Part shown: in pieces, positions 8,056 through 14,382 of the stretch
Position numbering within the stretch: position 1 is the stretch's first letter
Layout of the letters: each line of letters opens with the position of its first letter
Origin: Pseudomonadota bacterium
GTDB taxonomy: Bacteria > Myxococcota_A > Polyangia > Fen-1088
Assembly: GCA_023438785.1 (NCBI GenBank)
Contig: JAEXQJ010000137.1
Coordinates: 1 to 15,021, forward strand
Direction of reading: 5' to 3'
Length of the DNA: 15,021 bases
Translations under genes and position numbers: made by a program
The notes under the pieces: generated by a model
What the model was told of the DNA's origin: nothing
Database searches by the model: none
The model's input: only the letters and a program-made list of their open reading frames with translations

Positions 8056-9129
8056 TCAAGGGCGCCGCTGCGCCGTCGGGTTTTCGTTCTTGGGCAGCTC
8101 GGCCCCGATCCAGGCGCGCATCAGGGTCAGGGCCCGCTCGTCGGGCAGGTTGGTGCCCAAGGGCGGCATCTGTGCGATCCGATTGCGGGTGCCCATCCGG
8201 TACACCACAGAGCCATAGGTGGGATCGCCCACGCGGATGTGCAGGGTCTGGCCCGGCGGGGTGCCCGGGATTTGGTAGTGGCTGCGTTGTCCCACGGCAG
8301 CCAGGGCGGGCTCGCGTGCCATGCCCTCGCGGTGGCGCAGGTTGAGTCCCAGAATGCCCAAATTGTCCTTCGAATCGTGGCAGCCGCCGCAGTTGCCGTG
8401 CACGTAGCCGAGCGCCGCCCGTTCCTGCGGTCCGCGGGCGGCGACGCGCGGAGGCTGCTTGGTCCAACCGGCCGGCGCCCCGCGCAGACGACCTGTGGCC
8501 ATCAGCTTGGCCAGGTCCAAGTCATCAGGCTCGCGCGCGTCGGCGAGGCTGCCCGGGTCCACATCGGGCGACAGCTGCAAAGCGGAGAAGCCCAGCACCT
8601 CGGGTTGGTGCAGCCCGTGGCAGGTCAGGCAATCACCGCTAGACGGAATGTCGTAGCCCTTGCCGGGACCTGTCTCGACCACGTGACGCAGACCCGCGGC
8701 CGGGGCCAGGGGCGCGTCGGTGCCATCGCCCGCCCAGGCGTAGGTGACGAACAGCCACTTGCCCGTGGACAGCGCCTCCATGAGGCGCGTCTCCACCGGG
8801 TGTCCACCAATCGAGAATTCCTTCCAAATGCGCGTGCCCACGGGGAAGACCCAACGGTTCGGGTTGCGGACGTCGACGGTCTTGCCCGCTGGCAAGCGAA
8901 TCCAGCGCCGTGTGACCGCTCCGTCGGACCACAACGGGTACTGGGGCGAGTAGGGCAGGTAGTCGGCGGCGATCTGGCGCTTTTCGAAGTTGGTGTACAG
9001 ACCCGCATCGCGCAGCGACCGCGGCGGCCATTGGGCACTCTGACCGCTGCGCCAGGCGGTGAGGCCGATCAACAACACCAATGCGGCGGGCGCCAGCGCC
9101 CTGTGCAGTCCCCTCGCCAATTGCCCCAT
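8056..9129 (-). CDS. Exported di-haem cytochrome c-like protein
   Basis: A 357-aa protein with an N-terminal hydrophobic segment (about 11-24) that acts as a signal peptide or anchor. Two haem c sites are visible, CLTCH at 167-171 and CGGCH at 247-251. The region before the first haem has PLWSDGA, RRWIRLPAG, WVFPVGTRIWKEF and VTYAW blocks. These I associate with a family of large exported cytochrome-like proteins in environmental bacteria whose function is not settled. The C-terminal part contains YGSVVYRM and a MPPLG methionine, a likely haem ligand. The in-frame GTG at 9135 was rejected in favour of ATG at 9129, because GGGAGGT sits 5 bases before this ATG and overlaps the GTG. First gene of a two-gene cytochrome unit. 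An electron-transfer role is inferred; the substrate is unknown. Confidence 0.85.
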   Translation of the reverse strand: MGQLARGLHRALAPAALVLLIGLTAWRSGQSAQWPPRSLRDAGLYTNFEKRQIAADYLPYSPQYPLWSDGAVTRRWIRLPAGKTVDVRNPNRWVFPVGTRIWKEFSIGGHPVETRLMEALSTGKWLFVTYAWAGDGTDAPLAPAAGLRHVVETGPGKGYDIPSSGDCLTCHGLHQPEVLGFSALQLSPDVDPGSLADAREPDDLDLAKLMATGRLRGAPAGWTKQPPRVAARGPQERAALGYVHGNCGGCHDSKDNLGILGLNLRHREGMAREPALAAVGQRSHYQIPGTPPGQTLHIRVGDPTYGSVVYRMGTRNRIAQMPPLGTNLPDERALTLMRAWIGAELPKNENPTAQRRP

Positions 9130-9168
9130 GCGCACCTCCCGCCTGGGGCATTGGATGCCGGCGTCCGG

Positions 9169-9268
9169 AAGGGCGTGTCGGGGGGCCAGGGGGCGAAGGA
9201 CGTTTCAATCGGTGGCCGCGCGGTCACCCGATTCGCGGCGCCTCAGTGCAATTTTCGGACACGCTCTT
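9169..9268. repeat. 100-bp palindromic element between cytochrome and ZIP genes
   Basis: Outer arms AAGGGCGTGTC (9169-9179) and GACACGCTCTT (9258-9268) pair over 11 bp with one G-T. A nested hairpin at 9207-9233 has AATCGG pairing CCGATT, then TGGCC with GGTCA (one G-T) and a bulged C, around a GCGC loop. The two symmetry centres (9218.5 and 9220) almost coincide. A short GGCG/CGCC match (9192-9195 with 9239-9242) lies between. The right arm overlaps the last two bases of the ZIP stop codon (TAA at 9269-9267). Terminal inverted repeats plus internal symmetry suggest a small mobile or repetitive intergenic element (REP- or MITE-like). It may also serve as a T-tract-less terminator for the ZIP operon. 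No flanking target duplication is evident. Confidence 0.6.
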
Positions 9269-10007
9269 AGTGTCCGTGAACGAGAAGTCGCATGGCGCCC
9301 ACCCCGGCCGCGAGCAGGGCCACCTCGGCCACGGCCTCGGGGAGGGCCCGCCGTCCGCGCTGCCCAGGAATCAGGTCCGCCAGCGCAACGTAGAGGAATC
9401 CCGAGGCAGACAGGGCCATCACGGCGGGGGCGATCTGGCGATGCGGTGCGAGGAGCAGGACGCCGACCAAGGCGCCCACCAGGGTGGCAAGGCCGGTGAG
9501 CAGATTGAGCCAGAAAGCCCGCCATCGCGAGTAGCCGTGGTGGAGGTAGACCACGATCTCGCCCAGCTCCTTGGGCAGCTCGTGGGCGACGGTGGAGAGG
9601 GCTGCCACAATGCCCAAGGTCGTAGAGGAAACGAACGCCGCCGCGATCACGATCCCATCGCCGAAGTTGTGAAGCGAGTCCCCGACCAGAAGCAAGGGGC
9701 CGGAGGTGGCGTGAACGCTGCAATCGTGCTTGTGGCAGTGCCGCCACAGGAGCAGTTTCTCGAGCAGGAAGAAGCCGAAGAGACCGGCGAGGACGAGACC
9801 GAACAGGTCCGGAGAGCTGAGTGAGTGGGCCGCGTGGGGCAGGAGCCCGAATAAGGCGGCGCCGAGCAGGGCTCCGGCCGAGAAGTGGATGAGGCGTGGC
9901 ACCAGCTTGCTGACCGTGCCATCGCGAAAAAACAGAAGGAGGCCCGAGGCCGCGACCACGGCCATGCAGCGGAGGAGCGAGAACCCAACGACGAGAAGGA
10001 TGGTCAC
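9267..10007 (-). CDS. ZIP-family divalent metal transporter
   Basis: A 246-aa polytopic inner-membrane protein with about eight hydrophobic segments, of the ZIP (zinc/iron-regulated) family that imports Zn2+ or Fe2+/Mn2+. Two signature helices are seen, HNFGDGIVIAAAF (113-125) and HELPKELGE (142-150). In the second, the common HEIPHE second histidine is Lys, a frequent bacterial variant. A metal-binding cytoplasmic loop lies between helices 3 and 4, with H90, C91, H92, H94, C96 and H99. The start is a GTG whose GTGA overlaps the stop of the thioesterase gene, with GAGGGA just upstream, so translation is coupled. It is the last gene of the DUF134-NifX-thioesterase-ZIP operon. The metal cannot be read from the sequence; the regulator-linked context suggests metal homeostasis. 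Confidence 0.9.
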   Translation of the reverse strand: MTILLVVGFSLLRCMAVVAASGLLLFFRDGTVSKLVPRLIHFSAGALLGAALFGLLPHAAHSLSSPDLFGLVLAGLFGFFLLEKLLLWRHCHKHDCSVHATSGPLLLVGDSLHNFGDGIVIAAAFVSSTTLGIVAALSTVAHELPKELGEIVVYLHHGYSRWRAFWLNLLTGLATLVGALVGVLLLAPHRQIAPAVMALSASGFLYVALADLIPGQRGRRALPEAVAEVALLAAGVGAMRLLVHGH

Positions 10008-10501
10008 TCGTCCCTCTTCTGGGTGTCGGCGCCGATGGCCCAGCCGCGGTCGACGAATTTGGCCTGTGCTCGGGCCAAGACGGCGCCATCCTGGCGCAAT
10101 TCACCCGCCAAGTGGAACAGGGGCCATTTCGCCGTCTCCACCAGACCCACCACCTCGGCCGGGCGGTCGAGTTTGGTGGGCCGCAGATAGCGGATCGTCA
10201 GCTCGGCCGTGACGCCGGTTTCGCCGAGTGAGAACAGGCAGTTGGTCATGGCCGCGTCGAGGAGCGCGGAGATGACGCCCCCGTGCAGGGTCTGCGGGTA
10301 GCTTTGGAAGACGCGGCTGCAAGGGAAGCTCGCGCTCACCACGCCGGGCTTCACCACGCCAAAGCTCAGCTTGAACCCGATGGGGTTGTCTTTGCCGCAG
10401 AGCAGGCAGTAGGCGTGCTCTGTGGCCCTCTTCGCGTCGAGCAAGGTCTGGGCCGCGGAGCGCGCCTTCTCATCGATCGGGGAATCGGGAGCGTCAGTCA
10501 T
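10004..10501 (-). CDS. PaaI-like hotdog-fold thioesterase
   Basis: A 165-aa single-domain hotdog (4HBT) protein. The segment YCLLCGKDNPIGFKLSF (31-47) and the helix HGGVISALLDAAM (73-85) are typical of PaaI/YbgC-like acyl-CoA thioesterases. The HGG turn lies at the CoA site and D82 is the usual catalytic acid position. It would hydrolyse an acyl-CoA or acyl thioester in the cytoplasm; the substrate is unknown. The Cys pair C32/C35 is common in this subfamily. The frame is open far upstream, but the ATG at 10501 gives the family length; GGAA about 9 bases upstream is a weak ribosome site. It follows the NifX-like gene by 68 bp and overlaps the ZIP start by 4 bp. A link between a thioesterase and metal handling is not explained by any pathway I know. 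Confidence 0.87.
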   Translation of the reverse strand: MTDAPDSPIDEKARSAAQTLLDAKRATEHAYCLLCGKDNPIGFKLSFGVVKPGVVSASFPCSRVFQSYPQTLHGGVISALLDAAMTNCLFSLGETGVTAELTIRYLRPTKLDRPAEVVGLVETAKWPLFHLAGELRQDGAVLARAQAKFVDRGWAIGADTQKRDE

Positions 10502-10526
10502 TGAGCAGTTCCATCTGACTTCGAGG

Positions 10527-10543
10527 TTGTCCCGACAAGGGAC
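10527..10543. promoter_or_regulatory. Overlapping small palindromes between NifX-like and thioesterase genes
   Basis: TTGTC (10527-10531) and GACAA (10534-10538) are mirror arms two bases apart. GTCCC (10529-10533) and GGGAC (10539-10543) form a second 5-bp stem with a 5-base loop. They fall in the only sizeable gap of this operon (68 bp). A site for partial transcript processing or an internal operator is possible. No T-tract follows on the minus strand, so it is not an intrinsic terminator. Confidence 0.3.
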
Positions 10544-10569
10544 CGGCCTCCAGAGATCGTCGGCTGCGC

Positions 10570-10950
10570 TCAGCCGTGGTTTCCACACCCGTGCCCGTGG
10601 CCATTCCCGTGCTGAGAGCAAGCCCGGTCGAGGGTCAGCAGGGGAAGCTGTCCCGCCTTGAAAGCCGCGATGTTCTCCTCGACGGTGACGTGCTGGGCGC
10701 TGAATACCTGGATGCCTACCGCGGCCAGGTTGTTGATGGCCCCCATGCCGATGCCACCCACGATCAGGGCTTGCACCTTCTCGTGCTGCAACGTCGAGAT
10801 GGCGCCGCACATATGCCCGCCCTCGGTGACCACCGATTTGTACGAATTGGCCTCGGTGTCGACGACCACGAAGGCCGGCGCGGAGCCGAAGTGGGCGCAC
10901 ACGGAGCTTTGTCCATCCCTGAGCTCGTTGACGGGTACACAGATGTTCAT
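10570..10950 (-). CDS. NifX/NifB-C-terminal-type metal-cluster-binding protein
   Basis: A 126-aa member of the dinitrogenase iron-molybdenum cofactor biosynthesis family (NifX/NafY/VnfX-like), small proteins that hold metal-sulfur clusters. Seen are MNICVPVN at the start, VCAHFGSAPAFVVVD (18-31) with the family HFG motif, GGHMCG (45-49 region), ALIVGGIGMGAINNLAAVGI and VEENIAAFKAG. The C-terminus (111-126) is a Gly/His/Cys tail (two Cys and five His in 16 residues), a likely extra metal site. No nif genes are present, so a role in nitrogenase is unlikely. Stand-alone members are found with DUF134 proteins, as here. ATGA overlap with the DUF134 stop indicates coupled translation. An upstream in-frame extension to 11028 is rejected because it only reads through the DUF134 gene. 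Confidence 0.88.
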   Translation of the reverse strand: MNICVPVNELRDGQSSVCAHFGSAPAFVVVDTEANSYKSVVTEGGHMCGAISTLQHEKVQALIVGGIGMGAINNLAAVGIQVFSAQHVTVEENIAAFKAGQLPLLTLDRACSQHGNGHGHGCGNHG

Positions 10951-11327
10951 GTCTTGGTCTTCCTTTCCTTGGTGGGAGCCTCGCCTCTGGGGTGCGCCTC
11001 TTTGCCGCCATCGTGCAGCTCGCAGCAACGTCGCCCGGCCCGCTTGACCGCGCCGCCCTCGATGCGTAGTGACTTTCCGTGAACCAGCGCGTCGGCCAGC
11101 TTCCGATGTGCGAGCTCGATGATCCGACTGAAGGTCGGACGCGAGATGCCCATCTGCTTGGCCGCCTCGTCCTGGTACAGCCCCGACAGGTCGGCCAATC
11201 GAATGGCCTCGAACTCGTCGAGGGTCATCACCACTTCCTCCGTTCCGCGCAGGGGCGTGCCGGCGGGCTTAAACAGGTCCGCGGGCGGCTGACCGAAGAT
11301 GCGGCGACAGCAGAACGGTCGAGGCAT
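10947..11327 (-). CDS. DUF134 (UPF0251) helix-turn-helix protein, probable regulator
   Basis: A 126-aa protein of the DUF134 family. It starts MPRPFCCRR, close to the usual MPRPxxxRR opening, and carries a sigma-factor-like helix-turn-helix at about 35-82. Recognizable blocks are TLDEFEAIRLADLSGLYQDE, AAKQMGISRPTFSRII and AHRKLADALVHGKSLRIEGG. A basic, Cys-containing C-terminal tail (RRCCELHDGG) adds a possible metal-sensing site with C6/C7 at the N-terminus. DUF134 proteins are presumed DNA-binding regulators and often neighbour NifX-type genes. It is the first gene of a four-gene metal-themed operon. A good promoter with an embedded palindrome lies just upstream, consistent with autoregulation. 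No strong Shine-Dalgarno precedes the ATG. Confidence 0.9.
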   Translation of the reverse strand: MPRPFCCRRIFGQPPADLFKPAGTPLRGTEEVVMTLDEFEAIRLADLSGLYQDEAAKQMGISRPTFSRIIELAHRKLADALVHGKSLRIEGGAVKRAGRRCCELHDGGKEAHPRGEAPTKERKTKT

Positions 11328-11341
11328 GAGGCTTGTCGGCA

Positions 11342-11370
11342 GTTATGAACATATGCTCATTCACTGTCAA
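11342..11370 (-). promoter_or_regulatory. Sigma-70-type promoter with embedded palindromic operator for the DUF134 operon
   Basis: On the minus strand, TTGACA (plus 11365-11370) is a perfect -35 hexamer. Exactly 17 bp later CATAAC (plus 11342-11347) matches four of six -10 positions. Bases 11345-11360, ATGAACATATGCTCAT on the plus strand, form a 16-bp palindrome centred on CATATG with only one mismatched pair. It covers the spacer and the start of the -10. Such placement would block RNA polymerase, so a repressor, most simply the DUF134 protein, probably binds here. The region is AT-rich compared with its surroundings. It lies immediately beyond the 3' end of the SDR gene. Confidence 0.7.
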
Positions 11371-11382
11371 GGCCGCGTCGGG

Positions 11383-12234
11383 TCACGTGCGCGCGATGAG
11401 CCTCTCGCTTTCCGCCCACAGGCGCCGCGCCAGCTCGGGATCCCGGGCCGCGCGCGACGGTGTGACGGGGTGGCAGCGCTGGAAGTACTGGCCGTTGACG
11501 CCGGCCACGCCAGGCGAGCTGGCCAGGAAGACGATGGTGTGCGCCCCTTGCTCGGGCGAGATCATGAAGAGGCCGCCTACCTTCCACACCCATTTCATGA
11601 GGCCGTTGTACTGGCGCGCGAAGCCGGTACGCACGACCCCCGGGTGCAGGCAGTTGGCCGTCACGCCTGTGTCTCGCAGGCGGCGGGCCAACTCGGCGGT
11701 GAAGAGCACATTGGCCAGCTTGGAGTTGGAGTAGACGCGGAACGAGCGATAGCGCTTCTCAGCCTGCAGATCCCCCAGGTCGATGCGGCCGCGGCGATGG
11801 GCATCCGAGGCCACGTTCACGATGCGCGCCGGGGCGTTCGCCTTCAGCGTGGGCAAGAGGAGCTGGCTGAGCAGGAAGTAGCCCAGATGGTTGGTGGCGA
11901 AGGTGGCCTCGATGCCGTCCACCGTCAGTTGGCGCGTGGGGAAGACGGCCCCCGCGTTGTTGATGAGGACATGAATGGGACGCCCCCGTAGGCGCGCGGC
12001 CAGGTCGTGGATCTGAGCCTGCGACGAGAGATCGGCCCACTCGACATCGGCATGTCCCGCCGCGGCCACGTCGCGGTACGCGGCCTCGGCCCAGGGGCTT
12101 GGCCGCGCCACCATGATGACGTGCGCGCCCGCTCCCGCCAACTCGCGCGCCGCCACCTTGCCGATCCCCGAGCTGGCCCCCGTGATGAGCACGGTCTTGC
12201 CGTGCATAGGCCACGCTTGTCCGCAGGTGTTCAT
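11383..12234 (-). CDS. Short-chain dehydrogenase/reductase (retinol-dehydrogenase-like)
   Basis: A 283-aa NAD(P)-dependent oxidoreductase of the SDR superfamily. It has the cofactor loop TGASSGIG (18-25), NNAG (92-95), the catalytic Asn in TNHLG (115), Ser in NVASD (143) and YSNSK (Y168, K172). Arg44 after the second beta strand (MVAR) favours NADPH. A C-terminal extension (SPEQGAHTIVFLAS, then YFQRC) resembles the WW-oxidoreductase/retinol-dehydrogenase-like bacterial group. The substrate is unknown, probably an alcohol/ketone pair. The start is uncertain: ATG at 12234 gives nine extra residues, and ATG at 12207 starts directly at the Rossmann fold (MHGKTVLITG); neither has a strong ribosome site. 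The gene stands alone, divergent from the methyltransferase. The DUF134 promoter begins right after it, so the downstream operon appears separately transcribed. Confidence 0.9.
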   Translation of the reverse strand: MNTCGQAWPMHGKTVLITGASSGIGKVAARELAGAGAHVIMVARPSPWAEAAYRDVAAAGHADVEWADLSSQAQIHDLAARLRGRPIHVLINNAGAVFPTRQLTVDGIEATFATNHLGYFLLSQLLLPTLKANAPARIVNVASDAHRRGRIDLGDLQAEKRYRSFRVYSNSKLANVLFTAELARRLRDTGVTANCLHPGVVRTGFARQYNGLMKWVWKVGGLFMISPEQGAHTIVFLASSPGVAGVNGQYFQRCHPVTPSRAARDPELARRLWAESERLIART

Positions 12235-12359
12235 GACTCAACTATGTCACGGGTCGCGGCGCGCCCTCTGCTCTCCTGGTCTCGTCGCGCAGCACGCGGA
12301 CGGCGCTGCCCCGCGGGGTGGCGCGGCCTGAATCAAACGGGGTAGAAGCCGGACCCTTC

Positions 12360-13139
12360 ATGGCTCCCAAGCCGTCACTCACCGTCGCGCCCGCCGACCA
12401 GCCCTGGGCTGGCGATGCTATGGCCGTGCGTTACGATTCCGCGGGTAACCGCACCTTCTATCAGGCCGTGCTGGCCCGTTTGCTCGACGGCGCGCCTGAG
12501 CTGCGCGAGGGACGGGCCCTGGACCTGGGCTGCGGCACCGGGTTCTCCACCGAAGTGCTGCTGCACAGGTTCGCGGGTCTGCACTGGGAGGGCGTGGACG
12601 TCTCGGCGGCAGTCACTGCACGGGCCCAGGGCAAGCCCTCCCTGGCGCGGGCGCGGTTTCACCAAGCGGCGGCGGAGGCGCTGCCCTTCGAGGACGGCCG
12701 CTTCGATTTGGTCGTGTCCAACTTCGCCTGGCACTGGTTCGGCGCGGCCGCAGGGGGCGAAGTCCTGCGCGTGCTGCGGCCGGGCGGCTGGTTGCTGCTC
12801 AGTGCGCCGTTGCGCCAATTGAGCCGAGCGGCGGGCAATCGGTGGCTGGCGCGCGCCTTGTTGGCCGGTCGCCGTCATCTGGTCCGGGCCCAGAGTCAGG
12901 GTTTTCGGTTCGACGACCTGCCGCGCTGTCTGCCCGCCGGCCTGCACGTGCGGCGCCTGGACACCGCCGTGGTGGAGGAGACTTTCGCGGGCGCCACCGA
13001 GCTGCTGCGCACACTCGACAGCCGCGGTTCGCTCCACGCCATCTTCGGCAACCGTCCTCCGCTCGGCCCCGCGCCCGCCACGCCCCTGGCCTTCGAGTGG
13101 CACGTGGGCCTGGTCCACGCCCGCCGCCCCGAGAGCTGA
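12360..13139 (+). CDS. Class I SAM-dependent methyltransferase (BioC-like)
   Basis: A 259-aa Rossmann-fold methyltransferase of the Methyltransf_11 type. Motif I is LDLGCGTGF (54-62), an acidic GVDVS follows at the end of beta 2, then AEALPFEDGRFDLVVSNFAWHWF and EVLRVLRPGGWLLLS. The pattern AEALPF...SN.A..W, followed by RVLRPGG, resembles malonyl-ACP O-methyltransferase BioC, but the C-terminal half does not let me assign it. A small-molecule or lipid substrate is equally possible. The in-frame GTG at 12318 and ATG at 12420 are alternative starts; ATG at 12360 keeps the helix before motif I and is preferred, although its ribosome site is weak. It is divergent from the SDR gene and followed after 91 bp by a quinone-oxidoreductase-type gene. 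No biotin genes are visible nearby. Confidence 0.82.
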   Translation: MAPKPSLTVAPADQPWAGDAMAVRYDSAGNRTFYQAVLARLLDGAPELREGRALDLGCGTGFSTEVLLHRFAGLHWEGVDVSAAVTARAQGKPSLARARFHQAAAEALPFEDGRFDLVVSNFAWHWFGAAAGGEVLRVLRPGGWLLLSAPLRQLSRAAGNRWLARALLAGRRHLVRAQSQGFRFDDLPRCLPAGLHVRRLDTAVVEETFAGATELLRTLDSRGSLHAIFGNRPPLGPAPATPLAFEWHVGLVHARRPES

Positions 13140-13230
13140 GTCGATGGACGGGGATCGGGTCCGCCCGGCTCCCGCCGCCGACGGTCCCGCCCGCCGTGGC
13201 CGTTCGTGACCGACGGGGTAGGATTGCGGA

Positions 13231-14220
13231 ATGCAGGCCTGGCTTCTCGATCGATTCGCGGGCGTGGAGGCGCTGCGCCTCGCCAACGTGGCGGAGCCCG
13301 ACGCGGGGCCTGGCGAGGTGGTGCTGCAGATCCACTACGCCGCGCTTAATCCCGCGGATCGCTACTTGGCCGAGCGCCAATACCCCGCCCGGCCGTCCCT
13401 GCCGCACATCCTTGGCCGCGACGGGATCGGCACGGTCGTCAGGCTTGGCCCCGGCGTCAGCGGTATTGCCATTGGCGACCGGCGGGTCATCCTGCGGGGG
13501 GAGATTGGCGTCGTGCGCCCAGGCTCGTTTGCCCAACGGGTCGCGGTTCCCGTGCAGAACCTGGCCGAGATTCCCTCCGGCTGGGACGATAGGGAAGCAG
13601 CCGCGGCGCCGCTCGTCTATCTCACCGCGTATCAGGCGCTGTCCATGTGGGGGCCCCTCGCGGCCGGGGCCCCGGTCCTCATCACGGGCGCGTCGGGCGG
13701 GGTGGGCGTGGCAGCCGTGCAGCTCGCGCATGCCCTGGGCCACGAGGTTCTGGCGCTATCGCGGAGCCAGGAGAAGTGCGAGCGTCTTCGTCAAATGGGT
13801 GCGGCCGCGTGCTTCGACCCCCTCGATCCCGCCTGGCTGCAGGATCTCAAGCACACCATCGCTCCGCGAAGGGTCGGGCTGGCCATCGACAACGTGGGCG
13901 GACTGCTTCTGCCCGAGGTCATCGATGTGCTCGGCGATCAGGGCAAGGTGAGTCTGGTGGGTCGATTGGCCGGGCCGGTTCCCAGTTTCAACACGGCGAC
14001 GCTGTTCTTTCGGCGCATCCGCATGGGCGGCGTGGCCGTGGGCGCCTACACGCCTGCCGAGGCCCATGCTGCCTGGCAAGACGTGCTCAGCTTGCTCGGC
14101 CGCACGAACGCTCGCCCGCTCATCGACTCCGTGGTGCCATTTGAGCGTCTACCCGACGGCTTTGCGCGGCTGGCCGAAGGGCCCATGGGCAAGGTCCTGC
14201 TCGCGGTAGAGGATTCCTGA
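13231..14220 (+). CDS. Zinc-free MDR oxidoreductase, quinone-oxidoreductase type
   Basis: A 329-aa medium-chain dehydrogenase/reductase. The N-terminal GroES-like domain includes the HYAALNPADRYLAE segment (35-48) and HILGRDGIGTVVRLG (59-73). The NADPH-binding Rossmann domain begins PVLITGASGGVGVAAVQLA (148-166). The Cys/His ligands of zinc alcohol dehydrogenases are missing, which places it with NADPH:quinone reductase, enoyl reductase and zeta-crystallin proteins. It reduces an alpha,beta-unsaturated carbonyl or quinone with NADPH; the exact substrate cannot be read. AGGA seven to eight bases before ATG supports the start. It may share a transcript with the methyltransferase 91 bp upstream. 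A hairpin follows its stop codon. Confidence 0.9.
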   Translation: MQAWLLDRFAGVEALRLANVAEPDAGPGEVVLQIHYAALNPADRYLAERQYPARPSLPHILGRDGIGTVVRLGPGVSGIAIGDRRVILRGEIGVVRPGSFAQRVAVPVQNLAEIPSGWDDREAAAAPLVYLTAYQALSMWGPLAAGAPVLITGASGGVGVAAVQLAHALGHEVLALSRSQEKCERLRQMGAAACFDPLDPAWLQDLKHTIAPRRVGLAIDNVGGLLLPEVIDVLGDQGKVSLVGRLAGPVPSFNTATLFFRRIRMGGVAVGAYTPAEAHAAWQDVLSLLGRTNARPLIDSVVPFERLPDGFARLAEGPMGKVLLAVEDS

Positions 14221-14226
14221 AGACAG

Positions 14227-14250
14227 GGCTCGCCGCGTCCAAAGCGAGCC
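14227..14250 (+). terminator. Hairpin after the MDR gene, possible terminator
   Basis: GGCTCGC (14227-14233) and GCGAGCC (14244-14250) form a perfect 7-bp GC-rich stem with a 10-base loop, starting six bases after the MDR stop codon. No T-tract follows, so an intrinsic terminator is only possible. A transcript-stabilizing hairpin fits equally well. Confidence 0.4.
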
Positions 14251-14382
14251 GCCCGGCGTGAGGCCGCTTGTGCTCACCTTCGCCGCCCTCGACGCCGGAA
14301 AAAACTCCTAAACGTGTGGAGAGCTTCTGGCGATAGACGGGATGGGCAATGGGACAGGCGTCACTCTGGGAAGGAAGGTTGA

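Noticed and set aside
9169..9268. Insertion sequence with transposase
   Set aside because: The element is only about 100 bp and contains no transposase frame; at most it is a non-autonomous or REP-like element.
10570..10950. Nitrogenase cofactor role for the NifX-like gene
   Set aside because: No other nif gene is in view and stand-alone members with DUF134 are known outside nitrogen fixation.
10502..11011. N-terminal extension of the thioesterase frame to 335 residues
   Set aside because: It overlaps the NifX-like and part of the DUF134 gene in a different frame and lacks family features.
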